From an uncultured Lachnospiraceae bacterium (GTDB lineage: Bacteria > Bacillota > Clostridia > Lachnospirales > Lachnospiraceae): a DNA stretch of 35,949 bases. A model generated the notes under the pieces. It was not told the DNA's origin, did no database searches, and saw only the letters and a program-made list of their open reading frames with translations. Shown here one piece after another: positions 13,165 through 20,255 of this stretch (position 1 is the stretch's first letter; every line of letters begins with the position of its first letter). The stretch covers positions 1 to 35,949 of the forward strand of contig CAUAFT010000021.1 in assembly GCA_958428365.1 (NCBI GenBank), given 5' to 3'. The position numbers and the translations under genes are program-made.

Positions 13165-13601
13165 TGGTATCAAAAGAAATCTTAATCCAATATAGCGATT
13201 TACAGGAGGAAGTCAAAGAAGTTCGCAAGCGAATTGAGAAAACAGAAAAGCAGATTGCTAAAATCGAAGAAGAGGGAAACGTTATTGACACTGTCAGCGG
13301 AGGAGACGGTGGCATTCAGCATTTCAAGATTGAAGGATTCCCTTATCCGGAATACAGCAGGAAGAAAACGCTTTTATATGCGCGGAAAGCAACACTTGCG
13401 AGCCTTGAAATGGAGCTTATGGAGACATTGAACCGAGTAGAGGAGTTTATCGCGAGCGTAGATGATAGCCGGATGCGCCGGATCATTACATTGCGATTTA
13501 ATGATAATTTGTCGTGGTTCGGGGTTGCCGAAAGACTTGGAGGAAAGTCAACGGCTGATAGTGTGCGAATGGAATTTAACAGATTTATGGAGAAAAAATA
13601 A
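13164..13601 (+). CDS. RinA/ArpU-like late transcription regulator (DUF1492-type)
   Basis: The protein has 145 aa. GTG at 13164 shares a base with the stop of the HNH gene (TAGTG) and GGGGAGGTGG precedes it. Residues 1-45 are a coiled coil. Residues about 95-145 (SRMRRIITLRFNDNLSWFGV then ERLGGKSTADSVRMEF) match the sigma-70 region-4-like HTH of Firmicutes late activators that turn on packaging and structural genes. The DNA just after the gene has a promoter with tandem TTTGTTC, then the portal gene, which fits that role. Target and activity are inferred. Confidence 0.8.
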   Translation: MVSKEILIQYSDLQEEVKEVRKRIEKTEKQIAKIEEEGNVIDTVSGGDGGIQHFKIEGFPYPEYSRKKTLLYARKATLASLEMELMETLNRVEEFIASVDDSRMRRIITLRFNDNLSWFGVAERLGGKSTADSVRMEFNRFMEKK

Positions 13602-13602
13602 G

Positions 13603-13643
13603 TTTGTTCGTTTTGTTCTTAAAAAATATGTTATAGTTATAAT
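13603..13643 (+). promoter_or_regulatory. Candidate late promoter with tandem TTTGTTC
   Basis: A perfect TATAAT (13638-13643) lacks a good -35; the best match is TTGTTC (13613-13618) with 19 bp spacing. TTTGTTC occurs twice, at 13603 and 13612. A poor -35 plus repeated upstream boxes suits an activator-dependent promoter, probably served by the regulator encoded just upstream. Confidence 0.5.
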
Positions 13644-13662
13644 AAGCAAAAATGTAAAATGA

Positions 13663-13695
13663 AGTCCAGAACGAGATCGCTCTGGACTATTTTAT
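13663..13695 (+). terminator. Terminator-like hairpin before the portal gene
   Basis: A perfect 8-bp stem AGTCCAGA/TCTGGACT with a 10-nt loop is followed by ATTTTATT. It ends about 15 nt before the portal start, so it would attenuate late transcription unless read through. Confidence 0.7.
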
Positions 13696-13708
13696 TGCAA
13701 AGGAAGTG

Positions 13709-15166
13709 ATGATAGTGCTTGGGTTTTCCAGAAACAGAATGCCGTTTTCTAAGATTTGTTCAAATTCATACGGCAGGCAGGTCATTTATAGCGGCGCAAC
13801 CGAAATAACAAAGGGAAATGTTGTTGAGGAGTTGGGTAAGGCATTATCTATTCATTGGCGCAATAGAACGGAAATTGATTATCTGGAGAGATACTATAAA
13901 GGCGATCAGCCGATTTTGTACCGATCGAAAAAGGTGCGACCAGAGATTAATAACAAAGTCGTTGAAAATCACGCGTTGGAGATTGTCGAGCATAAGGCGG
14001 CGGAGAATTTTGGCGAGCCAGTCCAGTATGTACTGAAAGGTACTGACGAGAGCACCAAGGAAAAGAAATCTGTAGAGCTTAATGATTTAAACGACTATAA
14101 CGAGTTGGAAAGCAAGGGCGAGATCGATATTGAGATGGCAAGGGACCGCAGTATGGGCGGCACTTCCTATAAATTTCATTATAGCCGGAAGCATTTTACA
14201 GAAGATGAATCACCGTATGGAATTGAGCGGGAGGACCCGAAGGACACGTTTGTTGTATATAATTCGGGACCGGGCAAGAAAGCATTGTTTTCGTGCCAAA
14301 TACGCAAGGATAAGGACAACCAGACCTATTATTTTATTTATACCACAAAAATGTGGTTTGAGGTAAAGAATGGAAAGGTGACTGATTCCGGCAAAAATGG
14401 AATTAAAATGATTCCTGTTGTGGAGTATCCGAATAATTTTTATCGGTTATCCGATATAGAAATTGTTATTACAGTGTTGGATGCTATCAATAGAATGCAG
14501 TCTGATCGCATGAATGGAATTGAGCAGTTTATTCAATCGTTCATCAAATTTATTAATTGCGATATCGACGATGCAGAATTTGAAAAGATGCGTCAGTCTG
14601 GAGCATTAAAGATAAAAACCAATGGAAGTAATGGCAAGGCGGATGCGGTAATCATGAGCGATGAACTCGACCAACAGCAGACGCAGACTGCCAAGGATGA
14701 TTTGTATGAGAACATGCTTATTGTTGAGGGGATGCCGGACAGGCAGGAAAACTCCGGCGGAGATACCGGACAGGCGGTAGTAATGCGAAATGGGTTCTAT
14801 TTTTCGGAGAAGCGGGCGGAAATCTCGGAGCCGATTTATAAGAAATCAGAGCGGGAGAGCATCAAGATCGTGCTCAATATCCTGCGTATCAAGGGCTTAA
14901 CTACCTTGACGCTGAAAGATATTGAGATTAAGATTACCCGCTCCAAGATGGACAATATGTCTGTCAAGGCACAGGTATTTCAGATGCTTGTACAATCTGG
15001 AATTGATCCCAAAGTGGCTATCAAGGTCTGCAATCTGTTTTCTGATCCGGAGGAAGTTTACTTGCAAAGTAAGCCGTATTTGGACACTAAATATGTAAAA
15101 GGAGAAAAAGCAGCAGATAATACAGATAACCAGAACAATCAAAATCAGCCAGTAACAGTTAATTAG
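13709..15166 (+). CDS. Portal protein, SPP1 Gp6 family
   Basis: The protein has 485 aa with ATG at 13709 after AAAGGAAG; GTG at 13706 or 13715 is also possible. The dodecameric portal forms the DNA entry pore of the head. Typical Gp6-type features are the N-terminal LERYYKGDQPILYR and NKVVENHALEIVEHKAAENF segments, a central strand-rich wing, the region MQSDRMNGIEQFIQSFIKF, and the clip/stem helix part with SGGDTGQAVVMRNGFYFSEKRA. The length is normal. The SPP1 gp7/Mu F-like minor head gene that often follows is absent; the scaffold comes next. Confidence 0.92.
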   Translation: MIVLGFSRNRMPFSKICSNSYGRQVIYSGATEITKGNVVEELGKALSIHWRNRTEIDYLERYYKGDQPILYRSKKVRPEINNKVVENHALEIVEHKAAENFGEPVQYVLKGTDESTKEKKSVELNDLNDYNELESKGEIDIEMARDRSMGGTSYKFHYSRKHFTEDESPYGIEREDPKDTFVVYNSGPGKKALFSCQIRKDKDNQTYYFIYTTKMWFEVKNGKVTDSGKNGIKMIPVVEYPNNFYRLSDIEIVITVLDAINRMQSDRMNGIEQFIQSFIKFINCDIDDAEFEKMRQSGALKIKTNGSNGKADAVIMSDELDQQQTQTAKDDLYENMLIVEGMPDRQENSGGDTGQAVVMRNGFYFSEKRAEISEPIYKKSERESIKIVLNILRIKGLTTLTLKDIEIKITRSKMDNMSVKAQVFQMLVQSGIDPKVAIKVCNLFSDPEEVYLQSKPYLDTKYVKGEKAADNTDNQNNQNQPVTVN

Positions 15167-15190
15167 ACCGGAAATCCCGGTCTTTTTATA
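15166..15190 (+). terminator. Intrinsic terminator after the portal gene
   Basis: GACCGG (15166-15171) and CCGGTC (15177-15182) form a 6-bp stem with loop AAATC, then TTTTT. The stem begins at the last base of the stop codon. Confidence 0.8.
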
Positions 15191-15288
15191 TTTTATCAAC
15201 TTCGCACCCATGCGGAAAAATGGGACATATCCAAATGTTGAGCGAACAGTCGTAAAAAAAGTGTGTGGATGTGAGAAAGGATTTATTC

Positions 15289-15882
15289 ATGAAAAGAGAA
15301 GAAGCGAAAAAGAAATTAATCGAACTTGGAATTGCGGAGCCGACAGAGGAGCAGATCAGCTCTCTTCTGGATTCCGTAACCGCAGAAACCAAATCGGAGC
15401 ATGATCGGGCGGAGCGTTACAAGGCAGATGCCGGGAAAGCAAAGGATTTGCAGCAGCAGCTTGATGATTTACAGAATCAGAATCTTACGGATGCAGAGAA
15501 GCTCCAGAAGCAGATTGATGATTTGCAGAGCCAGAATGCAGCCCTTACAGCCAATAATTTCAAGTCCGAAGCAAAGGCAATTTTAAAGGGCGCCGGCATC
15601 GCTGATGAGGATATCGAGGCATTATTGCCTGGAATGGTAGCTGATACCGTGGAAAACACGCAGGCGAGAGCAAACGCCTATGTATCTGCCATGAATAAAT
15701 TCCGCGACAATGCGATCAAAGAGCACGATAGACAGGCTCTTGATGATACGGGGACGCCGGGCGGGAATGGAGACAACTCGGATGAAAAGAAGACAGAGGC
15801 AGAGAAATTTGCCGAAAGTATGGTAAAGGAATCGGAAGCAGATACAAAAGCCGCTGATTCCATTATTGGAAATTATAAGTAG
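15289..15882 (+). CDS. Capsid scaffold protein (Gp20/DUF4355-like)
   Basis: The protein has 197 aa. The ATG at 15289 (MKREEAKKKL) follows GAAAGGATTTATTC. It is acidic, helical, with a central coiled coil (QQQLDDLQNQNL and KQIDDLQSQNAALTANNF), then ILKGAGIADEDIEALLPGMV and a disordered acidic end. This is the standard layout of minor structural Gp20-type scaffolds, which guide procapsid assembly and leave before packaging. It lies just before the capsid genes, as expected. Confidence 0.88.
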   Translation: MKREEAKKKLIELGIAEPTEEQISSLLDSVTAETKSEHDRAERYKADAGKAKDLQQQLDDLQNQNLTDAEKLQKQIDDLQSQNAALTANNFKSEAKAILKGAGIADEDIEALLPGMVADTVENTQARANAYVSAMNKFRDNAIKEHDRQALDDTGTPGGNGDNSDEKKTEAEKFAESMVKESEADTKAADSIIGNYK

Positions 15883-15896
15883 GAGGTTAAAGAATT

Positions 15897-16229
15897 ATGG
15901 CTATTCAGGAAATGAAAGTATCAGCAACCACGATTGCTGATGAAGTACAGATTTTGAAGCGACCGGGATTTGAAGCAATCCCTATTACGCTTGATTCTTC
16001 GGCGTTTACAGATGGTGTATGTAAGGCAGGAGCGCCGATCGGCGAAGGCGGCGTTATTATGAACAATGGGAATTGTCTCGGAATCTTAAAAGAAGATGTT
16101 CCACAGACCAGACCGCAGGGAACGATTTTGAAGAAGGCGTATGTCCGTAATGACGTAATTACAGAACATTACGGCACTGCTATTTCAGATGAGGCGAAGG
16201 CGGCGCTTCCGATGATCGTGTTTGAATAG
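15897..16229 (+). CDS. Putative capsid decoration protein
   Basis: The protein has 110 aa; the ATG at 15897 follows AGGAGGTTAAAG. The AGAPIGEGGVIMNNGNCLGI region, then GILKEDVPQTRPQGTILKKAYV, is a pattern of small head decoration or stabilisation proteins with a lambda gpD-like or related beta fold, usually coded directly before the capsid gene. It has no transmembrane segment. The assignment rests on position and pattern. Confidence 0.7.
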   Translation: MAIQEMKVSATTIADEVQILKRPGFEAIPITLDSSAFTDGVCKAGAPIGEGGVIMNNGNCLGILKEDVPQTRPQGTILKKAYVRNDVITEHYGTAISDEAKAALPMIVFE

Positions 16230-16242
16230 GAGGGGGAAGAAA

Positions 16243-17604
16243 ATGATTAAAATTAATGAAGTGTATGATTCCGCGGCGATTGCGGTTCATGTAAAGAATG
16301 ATAAGAGCAACGCGATTCCGTATCTTGGGCAGGCTTTCTGGCCAAACGAGAGAAGGGCGTCTATCGAATTGAAGTGGATTAAGACTGCAAACGGCTTGCC
16401 GGTATCTCTGGCACCGAGCAATTTTGATGCCAAGGCAACCATCCGGGCAAGAAAAGGATTCGGCATCAACAAAGAGGAAATGGCTTTCTTCCGCGAATCT
16501 ATGGTGATTTCCGAGCATGATCGGATTGAATTGGCAAAGTTAAGCGATTGCACATCTCCATTTGTCAAGGATGTTGTAGCAAATATTTTCAACGACACAA
16601 AGACGTTGGTTGATGGCGCTGATGTCGTACCAGAGCGCATGAGAATGCAACTGCTTTTCCCGGAGACGGGAGGTCCGTCAATCTATATTGCGGCAGACGG
16701 CGTTGTATATCAGTATAACTATGATACCGACGGCAAATGGGCTGCAAACAACAGAAAGACATTATCCGGTCCGAAACTGTGGGCAAATACCAAGACAGCG
16801 CAGCCCCTTGAGGATATCCGCCAGATCATCGAGAATGCAGATGAGCCGATTAAATATCTCGTTATGTCACAGGCAGAGTTAAATCTGTTCATGGCGTGTG
16901 ATTCCGTTAAAGAAGCGCTGCTCGCACAGAATACAACCGCTCATGTCATGATGACGGCTGATGTGGCAAAAAAACTTATTTCCAATACCTTTCCGGACGT
17001 CGAGGTTCTGGTATACAAAAAGAAATATAAGGATGAAGTCGGAGACACACATGCATTTGTACCGGATGGATTTGTTGCGTTTGTACCGGAAGGAAAGCTC
17101 GGAAACACATGGTTCGGTATGACACCGGAGGAATTGGCGCAGATGGAAGCCAGGGATGTTGACATTACGGTTCTTCCGTCTGGTGTAGCTGTTGCTGTTC
17201 AGACGACTTATGACACGACGATGCAGACGACAACGACCGTTGCCGAGACGCTGCTTCCTTCTTATGAACGAATGGATTCTGTATATCTTCTGGCTACCGG
17301 AACAATTGATGATGGCGGCGATGGCGAGCTTGCAGAGTTGACTGTAACAAGCGCAGCAGGAGCAGTAAGCGGCGATACTGCAATTAACGTGTCTCCTGCT
17401 TTGACAAGCGGCAATTCCTACAAATACAAAGTAGGCGATGCGGCGCAGAGTGTAACCTATGGCAAGAGCGTACAGACATGGACGGCATGGGATGGAACAT
17501 CCGATATCACTGCGGAAACAGGGAAGATCCTTACGCTTGTTGAGTGTGACGGTTCCTACAAGGCGGTTAAGGCAGGCAGCGTAGCGGTAACTGTAAAAGA
17601 ATAA
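16243..17604 (+). CDS. Major capsid protein, E family, with C-terminal extra domain
   Basis: The protein has 453 aa. The ATG at 16243 (MIKINEVYDSAAIAV) is 6 nt after AGGAGGGGGAAG; a longer frame from 16222 overlaps the previous gene. The HK97-fold shell protein of gpE type is recognised by the N-terminal YLGQAFWPNERR, TIRARKGFGINKEEMAFFRE and the late PSGVAVAVQTTYDT and LPSYERMDSVYLL segments. After residue ~365 comes a strand-rich 85-residue domain (TVTSAAGAVSGDTAINVSPA to AVKAGSVAVTVKE) that is not part of the basic fold and is probably displayed on the capsid surface. Confidence 0.9.
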   Translation: MIKINEVYDSAAIAVHVKNDKSNAIPYLGQAFWPNERRASIELKWIKTANGLPVSLAPSNFDAKATIRARKGFGINKEEMAFFRESMVISEHDRIELAKLSDCTSPFVKDVVANIFNDTKTLVDGADVVPERMRMQLLFPETGGPSIYIAADGVVYQYNYDTDGKWAANNRKTLSGPKLWANTKTAQPLEDIRQIIENADEPIKYLVMSQAELNLFMACDSVKEALLAQNTTAHVMMTADVAKKLISNTFPDVEVLVYKKKYKDEVGDTHAFVPDGFVAFVPEGKLGNTWFGMTPEELAQMEARDVDITVLPSGVAVAVQTTYDTTMQTTTTVAETLLPSYERMDSVYLLATGTIDDGGDGELAELTVTSAAGAVSGDTAINVSPALTSGNSYKYKVGDAAQSVTYGKSVQTWTAWDGTSDITAETGKILTLVECDGSYKAVKAGSVAVTVKE

Positions 17605-17624
17605 GAATGATGTGAGGTGGCAAG

Positions 17625-17984
17625 ATGGCAGAGATCGAGACAACACCAACGGAGCCGGAGGAAACTCTTACTCCGATGGAGAAATTTGAGAAAAAAATCA
17701 AAGATATGGTAGCCGAATATGGTGTAGAAACATCCGATTTGGTTGTCAGCCTTGCCATCGAGCAGTTTGAGACTGTTCGCAATTATCCGGCGTCTTGGGA
17801 TGAAAGCAAGAAGCTTGCAGATATGGAAAAGAATAAGTCTAAGATTGCTATGGCGGCGATTGAGATTGATTCCAAGGATGGCGCAGAAAATCAACTAAGC
17901 CATAGCGAAAACGGAACATCTCGTAGTTACTATGAGGGAATTATGGCATACAAAGATGTTATTGGCTTTGCTAATGTTTTATAG
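17625..17984 (+). CDS. Head-tail connector protein (gp6-like adaptor)
   Basis: The protein has 119 aa; the ATG at 17625 follows GTGAGGTGGCAAG. After an acidic disordered N-terminus there is a helical body (PMEKFEKKIKDMVAEYGV and SLAIEQFETVRNYP) and a C-terminal SENGTSRSYYEGIMAYKDVI, which matches the small helical adaptors that stack under the portal ring. Its position after the capsid gene supports this. The next original phage gene (18634) is displaced by a moron insertion. Confidence 0.8.
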   Translation: MAEIETTPTEPEETLTPMEKFEKKIKDMVAEYGVETSDLVVSLAIEQFETVRNYPASWDESKKLADMEKNKSKIAMAAIEIDSKDGAENQLSHSENGTSRSYYEGIMAYKDVIGFANVL

Positions 17985-18102
17985 AAAGGCGGCAATCCAG
18001 TTATCTCCCTGCCGCAGGGTTAAGCGGTATAGAAGATTGTGCGTGGAGAAATCCGCAGGGCGGCACTCATAAAGCGGCGGAGGGCAGAGTGCTAAAATTC
18101 AG
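17985..18102. other. GC-rich spacer ending in a 15-bp direct repeat
   Basis: No gene is present. The spacer is unusually GC-rich for its surroundings and ends with GCAGAGTGCTAAAAT (18084-18098), which recurs at 19116-19130. Both copies lie just upstream of promoter-bearing inserted genes. Confidence 0.5.
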
Positions 18103-18131
18103 TTGGAAAACATCTCCTTTTGTCGTATAAT
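18103..18131 (+). promoter_or_regulatory. Promoter of the SLATT-like gene
   Basis: TTGGAA (18103-18108) and a perfect TATAAT (18126-18131) are separated by 17 bp, 23 bp before the gene start. Confidence 0.75.
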
Positions 18132-18154
18132 GGCGGTGAAAGGAGAGTGATTGG

Positions 18155-18631
18155 ATGAGCGCAAAAGACGATAAGTTTTTCTTTGGTACAGAAAAAGATA
18201 ATATGAGCATTGATGAGTATTTGAAACGCATAAATGATATTACCTAGTATTATTATGAAAGCTGCGAAAAGTATAAGAAAAGGTTTTATTTTTGCTGTTT
18301 TGTCCGCATAGTTGCTTCTGCAATAATACCTGTTATTTCATTGGCAACCGTAGTAAATTGGAGCACAATATGTGTTTCTATACTTGCTTGTTTAATTACC
18401 ATATCGGAAGCATATGTGAATGTGACAAGAGCGTATGAAAAATGGACTAAATATAGGGATACTTGTAATTCATTGTGGATTGAACAGCGTTATTTCGCAA
18501 TGAAAGCAGGTGTATATGCTGATGAAAAAATAAGGGAAAAAGAGTTTGTTCAAAAGTGCGAATCTCTTATGTTGGAAGAAACAAGCGAATGGAGAACATA
18601 TATTGAACGAGCAAAGGAAATGGGCAAATAA
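18155..18631 (+). pseudogene. DUF4231/SLATT-like two-helix membrane protein with in-frame amber codon
   Basis: From ATG 18155 (after AAAGGAGAGTGATTGG) the frame runs 158 codons to TAA 18629-18631, broken only by TAG at 18245-18247 (codon 31). Across the TAG the sequence reads like one DUF4231 protein: YLKRINDIT, then YYYESCEKYKKRFYFCCF, two transmembrane helices (IVASAIIPVISLATVV and TICVSILACLITISEAYV) and a charged C-terminal helix. SLATT proteins are predicted pore-forming effectors in conflict systems. TAG is a normal stop elsewhere here, so this is probably a CAG-to-TAG nonsense mutation. Translation could restart at the ATG at 18429 or by readthrough, but the signal is weak. Confidence 0.75.
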
Positions 18632-18633
18632 TT

Positions 18634-19104
18634 ATGAGAAATCTAAAAAAGAATCAGCGTCCAATGCACTATGCGCTGTTTGATAACGAGATTCCGATTT
18701 ACGATGAAAATGGTAATGAGGAATTAGAGACGAGAGCCGGTTACAAGAAGCCGGTTCTTTTTTATGCTTCCCTGTCTACCGGGCAGAGTGACGCGGAAGA
18801 ATCCCCATTCGGTAAAAATGTGTCCTATGACCGTGTTATCAGCACATGCGACACATCCCTACCGATTGATGAAAATACCCTTATCTGGGTAAAGAATAAG
18901 CCGGTATTCAATGCTGATGGTACTGTTAATCCGGACAGCGCAGATTACGAGGTAGCCGCGCTTCCTCTGGATGGGCTGAATAGCCTGCGTATAGCCATAA
19001 AGAAGCGGACAAAGTCGATTGTTGAGGATTCCGCGGGTACTGACGAAAACGAGCCGGATTCGGGCGATAGTGGCTCTGATAATGGGGAAGATGATGGATT
19101 TTAG
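18634..19104 (+). CDS. Head closure or head-tail adaptor protein
   Basis: The protein has 156 aa with ATG at 18634, 3 nt after the SLATT-like stop. The motifs KNQRPMHYALFDNEIPIYDE, SPFGKNVSYDRVISTCD, LPIDENTLIWV and DYEVAALPLDGLNSLRIAI match a widespread Firmicutes head closure (stopper) protein; the acidic Ser/Gly tail (last 20 residues) is disordered. It belongs after the connector gene, and the SLATT cassette has been inserted between the two. No strong ribosome binding site lies at the usual distance, perhaps lost by that insertion. Confidence 0.78.
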   Translation: MRNLKKNQRPMHYALFDNEIPIYDENGNEELETRAGYKKPVLFYASLSTGQSDAEESPFGKNVSYDRVISTCDTSLPIDENTLIWVKNKPVFNADGTVNPDSADYEVAALPLDGLNSLRIAIKKRTKSIVEDSAGTDENEPDSGDSGSDNGEDDGF

Positions 19105-19154
19105 GAAAGGATGGAGCAGAGTGCTAAAATACAATAATAACTCTTGGCTTTTAT

Positions 19155-19183
19155 TCGACAAACACATTCTTTTGTAGTAGAAT
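19155..19183 (+). promoter_or_regulatory. Promoter of the glycine-rich zinc-ribbon gene
   Basis: TCGACA (19155-19160) and TAGAAT (19178-19183) have 17 bp spacing, 33 bp before the start codon. Confidence 0.55.
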
Positions 19184-19215
19184 ATGAATATGTATTACGA
19201 AAGGTGGGTTCGCAA

Positions 19216-19446
19216 ATGGCAAAAACAATTAAATGTCCAAATTGGGGATGTGGCGGAGTTGGAATGCCAGTAGATACGAAGAAAAAATTTTCATTTGGAA
19301 AATCGATAGTGGGTAATACTGTTGGTTTCGCGCTTGGAGGACCATTAGGAGGTATTGTTGGAGCTGCTACCGGAATCAAGGGAAAGAACGGAAAAACAAC
19401 ATTTGTATGTTCTAAATGCGGCAAAGTTTTTGAAAAGAAAATATGA
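19216..19446 (+). CDS. Zinc-ribbon protein with central glycine-rich hydrophobic segment (moron)
   Basis: The protein has 76 aa; ATG 19216 follows AAAGGTGGGTTCG. Zinc ligands are CPNWGC near the N-terminus and CSKCG near the C-terminus. Between them is FGKSIVGNTVGFALGGPLGG followed by IVGAATG, a glycine-zipper-like stretch that could insert in membranes. The fold would bring the two Cys pairs together around the hydrophobic loop. The gene has its own promoter and terminator and sits between head-closure and head-tail genes, so it is a moron. Function is unknown. Confidence 0.75.
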   Translation: MAKTIKCPNWGCGGVGMPVDTKKKFSFGKSIVGNTVGFALGGPLGGIVGAATGIKGKNGKTTFVCSKCGKVFEKKI

Positions 19447-19461
19447 TTACCAGAAAAAAGA

Positions 19462-19487
19462 GAATTGCAGAAATGCAGTTCTTTTTT
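19462..19487 (+). terminator. Terminator of the zinc-ribbon cassette
   Basis: GAATTGCA and TGCAGTTC pair (one G-U) over a GAAA tetraloop, followed by TTTTTT. Confidence 0.88.
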
Positions 19488-19504
19488 ATTCTGCAAAATA
19501 TCTC

Positions 19505-19547
19505 TTGACTTGTTGCGTGCAACATGCTATTATTGTTACATGCAACA
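19505..19547 (+). promoter_or_regulatory. Promoter with two palindromic operators for the RHH/antirepressor operon
   Basis: TTGACT (19505-19510) and TATTAT (19528-19533) are 17 bp apart. TGTTGCGTGCAACA fills the spacer (19511-19524) and TGTTACATGCAACA lies just after the -10 (19534-19547). The half site is TGTTGC/GCAACA with one mismatch in the second copy, and the centres are 23 bp apart. A protein bound at both would block polymerase. Confidence 0.8.
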
Positions 19548-19562
19548 AGGGAGGTGAGAATA

Positions 19563-19736
19563 CTGGCAGATAAAAGTAGAGCCGATTATTTCAAAGAGCG
19601 TAGAGAAAACTTCAAAGCGTTTCATGTTGAAGTGGAAAGAAAGAAGATGGAAAAATTTGAAGAAAAACTTGCAAAGCGTAATAAAAGCAAGAAAGAATGG
19701 CTAGATGAAAAAATCGACGAAGAACTAGAAAAGTAA
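19563..19736 (+). CDS. Small RHH-like protein, probable repressor of the antirepressor operon
   Basis: The protein has 57 aa. GGGAGGTGAG is followed 4-5 nt later by CTG at 19563 (LADKSRADYFKERR); GTG at 19554 overlaps the ribosome binding site, so a CTG start is likely. Residues after FKERRENFKA form the RHH order: strand AFHVEVER, helix KMEKFEEKLAKRN, and helix SKKEWLDEKIDEELEK. Two palindromic operators overlap its promoter. By analogy with Arc and Mnt of P22, it would repress the operon that carries the antirepressor 0.5 kb downstream. Function is inferred from fold and position. Confidence 0.72.
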   Translation: MADKSRADYFKERRENFKAFHVEVERKKMEKFEEKLAKRNKSKKEWLDEKIDEELEK

Positions 19737-19858
19737 AGAACCCGTTCCCCTCTGGACAAGGATTAAACGAGTTCTTTCAACCGAGATTTCTCTCTATGAA
19801 ATATTCTATCATAAAGGGAAATCTCTTTCAAGAAAATTTGGAAGGAGATTTTTGTATT
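19737..19858 (+). other. Two large inverted repeats between RHH gene and next ORF
   Basis: AAAGAACCCGTT (from 19736) pairs with AAACGAGTTCTTT across a 17-nt centre with one mismatch. GAGATTTC and GAAATCTC form a second perfect 8-bp stem. There are no long U-runs, so these may weaken transcription or stabilise RNA rather than end it fully. Confidence 0.45.
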
Positions 19859-20100
19859 ATGGACGAGATTTTAAACGAAACATTCAAAGTATCTAACACA
19901 ATTTGGAGCTTACACAGGAATTACTAGGAGTGCTGATAAACATGGTAGATGGTAAAGGTGTGAGTACACCGGACGAAGCTATGTATTTTGCAAGTCAGCA
20001 GGACACAATAGGAGCATTGTTACATATCGCACTTGATTATGTTTTTAATGCAAAAGTATCTTTGGAGAAATTGCAGGATGAAAAGGAGCGCGCCGCATGA
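19859..20100 (+). pseudogene. Small phage gene with single-base frameshift
   Basis: ATG 19859 has a good AAGGAG site but its frame (MDEILNETFKVSNT) stops after about 21 codons. The frame that continues to TGA 20098-20100 has no ribosome binding site of its own and begins with a TTG at 19903 (ELTQELLGVLINMVDGKG onward). One extra base in the ATTTGG run (19901-19906) would join them into one ~80-aa helical protein. It is probably a recent deletion, less likely programmed frameshifting. The end overlaps the next start (ATGA). Confidence 0.6.
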
Positions 20101-20255
20101 GTAAAGAAGATTGGAAAGAGGTAACACCCAACGAACAGTACCGAGAAGTTATCAGAAGGCTTGTTGACGAAATAGAGGACAACCACACATTGGCGTGTAT
20201 TTATACTGTTGCAAAGGTTCGGGCAGAACGGCTGAAAGGCGGTGAAGGAAAATGA
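20097..20255 (+). CDS. Small helical protein upstream of the antirepressor
   Basis: The protein has 52 aa with ATG 20097 in an ATGA overlap with the previous frame and AAAAGGAGCG upstream. Its own stop overlaps the antirepressor start (ATGA at 20252). Residues 1-52 are polar and helical (YREVIRRLVDEIEDNHTLA, then a basic C-terminus). No family is recognised. The tight overlaps on both sides show it belongs to the antirepressor operon. Confidence 0.65.
   Translation: MSKEDWKEVTPNEQYREVIRRLVDEIEDNHTLACIYTVAKVRAERLKGGEGK

Larger units (their letters stand above)
18084..19130. repeat. 15-bp direct repeat GCAGAGTGCTAAAAT, two copies
   Basis: Exact copies lie at 18084-18098 and 19116-19130, extending to CA after one mismatch. 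Each copy is followed within 5-25 bp by the -35 of a moron promoter. The coordinates given span both copies and the DNA between them. Confidence 0.7.

Noticed and set aside
14897..15392. Reverse ORFs around the portal-scaffold junction, possible missing minor head gene
   Set aside because: They have no Mu F-like motif on either strand and overlap strong forward genes; the minor head gene is simply not found here.
16287..17649. Reverse-strand ORFs (up to 256 codons) opposite the capsid gene
   Set aside because: They are shadow frames of the capsid gene, rich in Cys, Arg and Ser as expected from antisense translation.
18245..18247. Stop-codon reassignment of TAG (as in some gut phages)
   Set aside because: TAG ends several well-supported genes here (portal, scaffold, HNH, tail chaperone extension), so the amber in the SLATT-like gene is better seen as a local mutation.
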